Shown: positions 57,501 through 64,000 of the stretch, piece after piece
Layout of the letters: each line of letters begins with the position of its first letter
Position numbering within the stretch: the stretch's first letter is position 1
Source: Theocolax elegans
Lineage: Eukaryota > Arthropoda > Insecta > Hymenoptera > Cerocephalidae
Assembly (NCBI GenBank): GCA_026168455.1
Contig: CM047429.1
Span: forward strand, 50,661,027 to 50,725,026
Length of the DNA stretch: 64,000 bases
Direction of reading: 5' to 3'
The notes under the pieces: generated by a model
Database searches by the model: none
What the model was told of the DNA's origin: nothing
Seen by the model: the letters and a program-made list of their open reading frames with translations, nothing else
Position numbers and translations under genes: made by a program

Positions 57501-60500
57501 CCGTCGTACGAAAAAGAGAAAATGGGAGGATTGGGAGGGTGATCGACATTAAAAAATATATTATATACGAATTGGCCAAAGCCGTGACCGAGTATCATTG
57601 TGTACTCGATATCTAGCGTGGAATTATAATAAGACTACGCTGTCGCGTCTCGTCCTTCCATTTTATAAGTATATTTGTTATAACACGCGACGCTGATTTA
57701 TTTACTATTACATATACATTTTGCGTCCTTTGTAAAACAATTTTATAATTTTTTTCTATTTCTTTATATATGTGCGCTTGTATAGTTTTCAATTAGCTTT
57801 TTTTATTTAGAAACTCGGAGTCCTACAGTATATCAACCGTCTATTATTTCCTATATTTTTCCTAACCGTATGAAATATGCACGCATCGTTCTATCGCGAC
57901 TACTTTTCAATTACAGTTATTATCTCTAATTTTTCGTTTTTTTTTGAACAATGTTAAACAAAGCATGATAGAGTTTCGTTTTTTAAACGTTTTTGAGCTT
58001 TAAGAAAGATGCGTTCAAGATAAGGTTTCTTTACTTCTATTTATTTGAATTTCTTTTCATTATATTCGTTTTATTTTCTTAATATCACATTAAGATATTT
58101 ATATAACGCAGTTCGATTCTCGTTTGTGCCTAGTGGTCTTAAAGAATCGAAATTACTACAAAGGGAATATGTAGAAGAGGAAGTATAGTCGCACCGGACA
58201 ATCTCCTATAAAAATGTCGACTTCTTTTTTTTTTTATTGCGCAACGTGAAGAACGACACGCCAGATTCTAGTCAAAATTAATATTCCAATAATTCATATA
58301 TGTATAACTATATACATTTTGATGCTTGAGCCTCGCAACGACTTAACCACGTATTATATGACTATATAGTTTTGTTTATTTCCTCTCTTCACGTAACCGT
58401 ATATAAGTACCGATGTACCTGTTTCCTCAATTCACTCGAATCTCTTATCTCTAACTCTACCCTTATAATTATATAATTGTATTATTACATATATACGATA
58501 TATCTATATACATATATATATATATTTTTTTTGTTTTCGGTTTTCAAATCAAAATCTTTCGTTTGCATATTCCGTGGTTGTAGGGCACTCGTTTGGTGTA
58601 ATCACTGATTGGATCAACACAAATGAAACTCCTTCAGAACATCTCACAACTCGATCGAGGACAACGAATGAATATTTTGTTTATTTGTTTGTTTATCGGT
58701 TCGATCTCGATATACACTTGCTAAACTATAGATATACCGTGCGCAGTTTCAGTAAACGTATGTAACAACGATGCTCTTCGTATTATCGATGACGCGCTAA
58801 TAACATGTATAATACAAGTTGACCATTTCGGTAGAAAACTAAAGGAAGAAACAAACGGGACGAGGGTCGGTATTTGACATTTTAGGGCGTTTTTTCTAAA
58901 CCGAGAGTATAAGAGGCCTTTATTATTATTATTTTACTCGAGCAATCGCATCATAAACTTTGCTCATTATACAATCAAACTTGTTGAAACGTGATATTGC
59001 GATTATATGTAAAACCGAGAATTAATAGAGAGAGAGAGAGAAAGAAAGCAAGAGAGGTAGAGAGAGAGAGCGAGAGAGAGAGAGAGAGAAAGAGCGCGCG
59101 CAAGAGAGAGAGAGAGAACACAGGGTGAACAATTGTGAGGGAGAGAAAGAGAGAGATTGAAAGTAAGAGAGAATGTGTTAAAAGAGAGAGAAAAGGGATA
59201 AAAAGCGAGAGTAAGAGAAATGAGGTATTATATCGTCTATAATCGAGCAGACTTGACGGGCCCATAATATATGTTTTTATATTTGATACTAGTTTAATAA
59301 ATAGATGAGAAACAAATAAAACAAAGCGCGCGAGGCAGATAAAAATTATACGTTAAATAATGGGAAAGTGTTGTGTGCTGAAGAAAGTGCTAAAAGAAAG
59401 CGTAGTAACAATTAAAAAACGAGAGAAACGATTTATTGCTCCCCTTCGACACGCGTATTTACCTTCATTTTTTTCTTATTTTTTTGTTTAGCCTCGAGCG
59501 AGAAACATAAACATAAAAAAGTCGAATCTAAATATATGTAAAACGTAAAATTACAAAGAGTATTTATTTTTTGACCATGACATTCGTTAGAATGGATTAC
59601 GAACAAAAAATTGATAGTAAATGTTGTCTAACAATGACACACTCGATGAATACGCGACTCCATAATTAAAGAGAATCGCGTATAAAGGGCAAAAAGTTGG
59701 GGAGCTAAAGTTAAAAAAATGTTGTATAAAGTAATTTTAAAATGATAAAAAAAGAAACAAAGATACATTGTAGCAACGAGAAAAAAATTTTTTCACGCCC
59801 GACGATTTAAGTATAGTTGTTTATTAACGCAATTAATCCACATCATCTCTTTTTTTTTTCTCTCTCCATAAGTTGTACAAGAATATACACACGTTCATTG
59901 TCACGATGTCACTTATATATACATATATATAATATTACGAAAGCAACAAACGTTTAGTTTTGGAATGTCAATCGAAAACGAGCAAAGGCAATTTTTTATT
60001 TATTCGTATATATCATTGTATTATCCGAAAAGGTGATTATAAAAAGTTAAGGAAATTTTAAAACAGAATTTAAAAAACCGCAAGAAGGAAATATTAGGTT
60101 TGGCAACAAAACGATAAGAGAACGTAAAAAAGATACTGTTCGACATTTGGATTCTCTTCTTCTGTAGGTTTCACTAAAGTGCATTTCTTGTATGTTATAC
60201 AGTATTATGAATAGAAAATAATAAATAAATACATTGCAATTTAATTGTGTTTGTATATTTTCATTTATTCCTCGTCTACTTCCAAATGATCTATTTACAC
60301 ATCCCATACCTATATACTATCCTGAACTATTCCTCTTGAAAGGTAAGTTTGTACTTGAGTTTGTTATTATTTACTTGGTTTTATATATAAAACAGATTTT
60401 TATTATTGATTTATCAGAGTACATTTAACTCAAGTTTAATATATCAAATTAAAATTATGTAATGGTGAAAGCACACTATTTATTTTTGAGCTATTAAGTA

Positions 60501-60993
60501 TATTATTATCGACAATATATGTTACTATTTATATACACATTTGATGAGATAATTTAAATTTGTTTATTTACTACACATGACACATATTTAGGTTATTTGC
60601 TTCTTAATATGTAAATATAAATGCAGTAAAACTGTATCACGTAATCTACATACCGAATTAATACCCCAAATATTATTGTGTTGAAAACGTTTGTATATTT
60701 GATATTATTAAAGCTCGCAATTATTTCGAGTACAATTTAATATTTACTACTTGGTATCTCCCGAAGTATCTCCGTGCCTTGTATGCCTGTATTAAGTACA
60801 CGGTAAACGTATATGATTGAGTTATAATTACATAATGAAACATTGTAAATCTTTGTATACATGTAGTTTTTTTTACAATATTATAATTTAATAAAATGCA
60901 TAATCTAAAATTTCATGAAACTCTAGTATATTAATTCTTGGAAACACTTGCACTTGTTTATAAGATTAAAATGTTAGCAAGTGTGGAATCGTG
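57501..60993. other. Non-coding DNA with GA-rich tract
   Basis: No credible gene. A long purine tract of GAGAGA units with interruptions spans about 59025-59220 and explains the - strand Leu/Ser-rich ORF there. Composition becomes plainly AT-rich after about 60250, where AATAAATAAATAC (about 60222-60234) could be the most distal poly(A) signal of the upstream gene. Confidence 0.4.
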
Positions 60994-61240
60994 TACGGAG
61001 AAAAAAGTTTTAGTACATTTTACCAAAATTTCTGCAAATATTATATTAAAGTTTCATTAGGTACCGCGATAACAGACTGACGAAATCCAAAAAGTTACTT
61101 ATCTTTTTGTCAATTTGTAAATTTGTGTAATAAACTTTCTATTAATTTTTATTGAAAATTTAGTAATTTTTTGCGTTTTAGCAGTCTGTTACCCTGTTAG
61201 TGAAAGTTTAGTAAAATTTACTAAAATTTTTCTCTCCGTA
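60994..61240. mobile_element. About 247-bp foldback MITE, probable TA target
   Basis: The left end TACGGAGAAAAAAGTTTTAG is answered in reverse complement by the right end, TACGGAGAGAAAAATTTTAG. Further inverted pairs (aaagtttcattag and ataacagactg with their inverses) lie inside. Taking TA as the duplicated target leaves termini starting CGGAGA, as in Tc1/mariner-type MITEs. No coding capacity. Confidence 0.65.
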
Positions 61241-62639
61241 TGTAGGTAAAACACTTAAATAAGTTTATATAAAAATATATTAGAACTATACAATCTAAAA
61301 CTATGATCTTTAAGTTTTCAATAACTGTACAGACATGTCTATCGTGTATAATAACTTTATTTCGGTTTCCATTTACAAATTTATTTTACTACGAACGTAC
61401 AACTGGAAGGCGATCTTATGAACGTACATCAAACGTTCATATTAACTTTATCCTCGTAGATAAGTATATAATATAGCGTTCTGTTATAATTATTTTAGAA
61501 ATGTCAATTCATATAATTCGAATTATTATAATTCAATTACGTTTTTTAATTAACCGAATATATAAGTAAATATCGTAACAATTAAAAGTAAAGTATATTT
61601 CTCTCTCTATATAGGTATATATAAATTAAAAATATTTTTATTTACGTGGGTGGTTTCATACATATAAAAAACGTATATCTGCACACGTATAATACTGCAG
61701 TTTAAGATAGAAAAGCGAATACGTAATCAAGACATTTGTACTTAATTGAATAGTTAATCTTCATTATAACTACAGGATAGTGTAATAAGTAGTAATAGAA
61801 CGTAAAGTATAAATGGCTGAGATTAGTATACTATCTTCTGTTTATTTATTTACAATTATTCACCTATGAACCAGAAGTACATAAGTTTACAACATTGTCA
61901 TTCCAGTTATAGCATGAAGTACATATATAAATATAGTTGCGGGTGCATGTAATATACTAATTAATATTATTTCCAAAGAGAAACAATAAGGGCGAATGAC
62001 GTAGGCATTTCAGATAGCAATATCAAAAGTGGATAATGGTAAATAATGCAGGTTAAAGTCGAGAAAATAAACTTGGAAAATACTAGAATCTCCGAGTAGA
62101 TTCGAGGACGGTAGTAGGTTGTTCTGGGTTACGGAATAAATCGATGAAAGCGCGCACGCTCACTAGGGAGTGGGTGTGAGACTGAGTTTGCCGAGTAATA
62201 AGCATAAGCAGGCCTGTGCTGCACCGTTTAACGCTTTCGCCAAGACGCGCTTGTAATGCGCCACCGAGACAACTAATATGAAACAACCCATTTTAATAAT
62301 ACATCGCATAAAATAGATTAATTTTCCAATCGTTATTCATTGAATTTATCGATCAACCGTGTCAAATTATGGACAAGTTGAAAGATGTAGCGGGGATATT
62401 GCGTCGTTAGCGTTGCTACCAGAAATCGATAGGTTAAAAGGGGCTTATAATTGTATCCGTATGGACTATGGAGATGGGAAAACGGGGCTTCGTGAGTCTC
62501 CCACTCTACCCCAACAGTCGACGCTCTCTCGAAGTTCGACTATAACCAGCTTCTGATCACGTGATCCTCGACAAAGTCCACGCGAGCACCGTGATTGGTT
62601 AGAGCTGCGAGTAAACTCGTTTGACTCTAGCAGTCCTTC
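61241..62639. other. AT-rich intergenic DNA
   Basis: Mostly AT-rich without a gene. The last 550 bp become CpG-rich towards the promoter of the next gene. The small ORFs at 62083-62286 (-) and 62359-62556 (+) have no recognisable content. Confidence 0.5.
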
Positions 62640-63064
62640 CCTTTCCTCGTTAGATAAGTTGTCGATCGATTCGTTGGTTGGTTGGCTCCTCCCATCGACC
62701 TCGAACACCACGACTCTCGCCGCTCGCTACTCGGCTCGCTCGTCCTTTCCGTCCCCGATCGTCGCACGGGTGAGTCACAACGCCAGCTCTTTTACCTTAC
62801 CTTTACATTTTTCCGTTACCTACCCTTTAATTGATTTATACTTGTATATATATAACGTATTTAACTGCCTTAAACAACTCCTCGCTTTACTTATGTACTG
62901 CATCCTTGGCACTTGTTTTTTCTCTTCATCAAATATCATTCTATCTAGTCATTTATTTCGTTACAGATAGCTTCGTGTTCCAGACGTTTCTACACGACTT
63001 CTACAAAAGCATTTTTGTAACTTTTTAACCAGGGGACAGGAAGCAATTGACTATTTCCTTTAAA
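62640..63064 (+). promoter_or_regulatory. Promoter and 5' UTR exons of the glycine-rich gene
   Basis: A CpG-rich island (about 62560-62769) ends at a strong donor, CGG then gtgagt (62770). An acceptor, tttcgttacag, ends at 62966. The second exon, 62967-63066, ends in AT before the donor gtaagt (63067). The exact transcription start is not visible. Confidence 0.5.
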
Positions 63065-64000
63065 ATGTAAGTAAAAACCTATTGTATTATATTAATTCTT
63101 GAATTTTTCGTCATTGTATTGCGCGTCCAGTTGCGTCTAAGAAATAGACGATTTCTCTTCGACTGGTTAAATATGGCGGACTTTGGTCGGCGCCATGCGT
63201 CTTCGAGTTTCTTAACGATTGATACATTCGCTTGTCCGATCGCTTACACTCATTTAAGTATTTAATATTTTATCTGTATTGTTTCGGGTCTCGGGAAAAT
63301 AGTTGTCACGGATTAATTAATTCGATTTTGTTCGATATTACTCGATTCGGGAAACCTCCTATTTTGGCATGCCTCCATTTTGTATCATCGGTGGAGCATG
63401 AATGCTTGTAGGAGGAAAAGTAAACGAGTGAACTTTTGCCTTCGGTGTCCACACGTTTTAATGTCTGGATTCTTTATTCTCAATGTTCACGACAAACTAA
63501 ATTTTTTTAAAATATTTATTTACTCTGTATATTAACGATTATCTACATTACGAATTTTTTTTTCGCCAAACGTATTACTTACGTTTCATTATCAAACCGA
63601 GCCAATTCTTGGATTTTCGATTGCAATACGAGAATATACCGACGGTACAACAATATAAATTTAAAATTTAAAATCTGGCGCAACCTCCATTATTATATTA
63701 TTATTTTCAAATAGTTATTTGCATATATATTAATGAGGGCCTTGATTCACAGGACTTACGCAAGCTCATCAGGAGGTGGATATCGTAATAGCGGTGGTGG
63801 AAGTGGAGGCGGCGGCGGACAAAACCGTGGATCCACTGGGGGCCAACGAGGCTTCGGCGGTGGCGGCGGTGGTGGCGGTGCTGGCGGTGGCTCGCGTTTT
63901 GGAGGTAGCAACCGTGGCACTGGCGGCGGTGGCGGTATTGGTGGCCAGCGTGGTGGACCTCGTATGGGTCAACGCTCGCAGAACGGTAATAACGCTGGCA
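63065..64000 (+). CDS. Glycine-rich RNA-binding-type protein, 5' part only (possible third DDX5/DDX17 paralogue)
   Basis: The start codon seems to be split by an intron: AT at 63065-63066, donor gtaagt, acceptor ttgattcacag ending at 63752, then G at 63753. The frame begins MTYASSSGGGYRN and continues open to the window edge as poly-Gly with QNRG, GGSRFGG, GSNRG and RMGQRS motifs (RGG-like). Such heads occur in DDX5/DDX17 helicases and in FUS/hnRNP-type proteins. The poly-Gly head of helicase B and the same gene orientation favour a third helicase of the cluster, but no helicase motif is reached. Coding borders used here are 63065-63066 and 63753-64000. Confidence 0.6.

Noticed and set aside
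58975..59265. 96-codon Leu/Ser-rich - strand ORF
   Set aside because: It is encoded entirely by the GAGAGA tract at 59025-59220.

Overview
This is eukaryotic, animal nuclear DNA and almost certainly from an insect. Its genes have many short AT-rich introns with GT..AG borders. The genes seen are an insect-type Apaf-1/Dark, mitochondrial pyruvate carrier 2 (MPC2) and clustered DDX5/DDX17-type DEAD-box helicases. The DNA alternates between very AT-rich stretches and CpG-rich blocks, as is common in Hymenoptera (bee, ant or wasp); that order is an inference from composition, not proven.

Layout. Positions 1-20192 hold no recognisable protein gene. They are a tandem segmental duplication built of a 5.5 kb block (B: 3273-8855 and 12808-18298) followed by a mobile-element-rich block (A: 1-1010 partial, 8856-11392, 18299-20192), repeating at about 9.5 kb. 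CpG-rich parts of the two B copies are nearly or wholly identical, while AT-rich parts have drifted by a few percent. Positions 20193-29590 are gene-poor, with a tRNA-derived SINE, a tRNA-like Pol III unit, a 5S-rRNA-derived sequence, two foldback elements, CpG-rich islands and one candidate small coding exon. Positions 29590-36475 are a complete 12-coding-exon Apaf-1/Dark gene. Positions 37100-39231 are MPC2. Positions 40400-46300 are DEAD-box helicase A. Positions 46760-48206 hold a decayed Mutator-like element and a TTAA MITE. Positions 48500-52472 are DEAD-box helicase B, with two apparent 1-nt frameshifts. Positions 52473 to about 60300 look like a very long 3' UTR and/or intergenic DNA. 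Positions 62640-64000 are the 5' end of another + strand gene with a glycine-rich N-terminus and a start codon split by an intron; it may be a third helicase paralogue.

Function. All genes seen lie on the + strand. Apaf-1/Dark is the apoptosome scaffold that activates initiator caspase. MPC2 is one half of the inner-membrane carrier that admits pyruvate to mitochondria. Helicases A and B are RNA-remodelling enzymes of the DDX5/DDX17 family with different low-complexity tails (RS-rich in A; Gly-rich head and Gln/Asn-rich tail in B). The most unusual parts are the duplicated gene-free region with its sharply uneven conservation, the dated foldback insertion with a visible empty site, and the helicase cluster with unlike intron maps.
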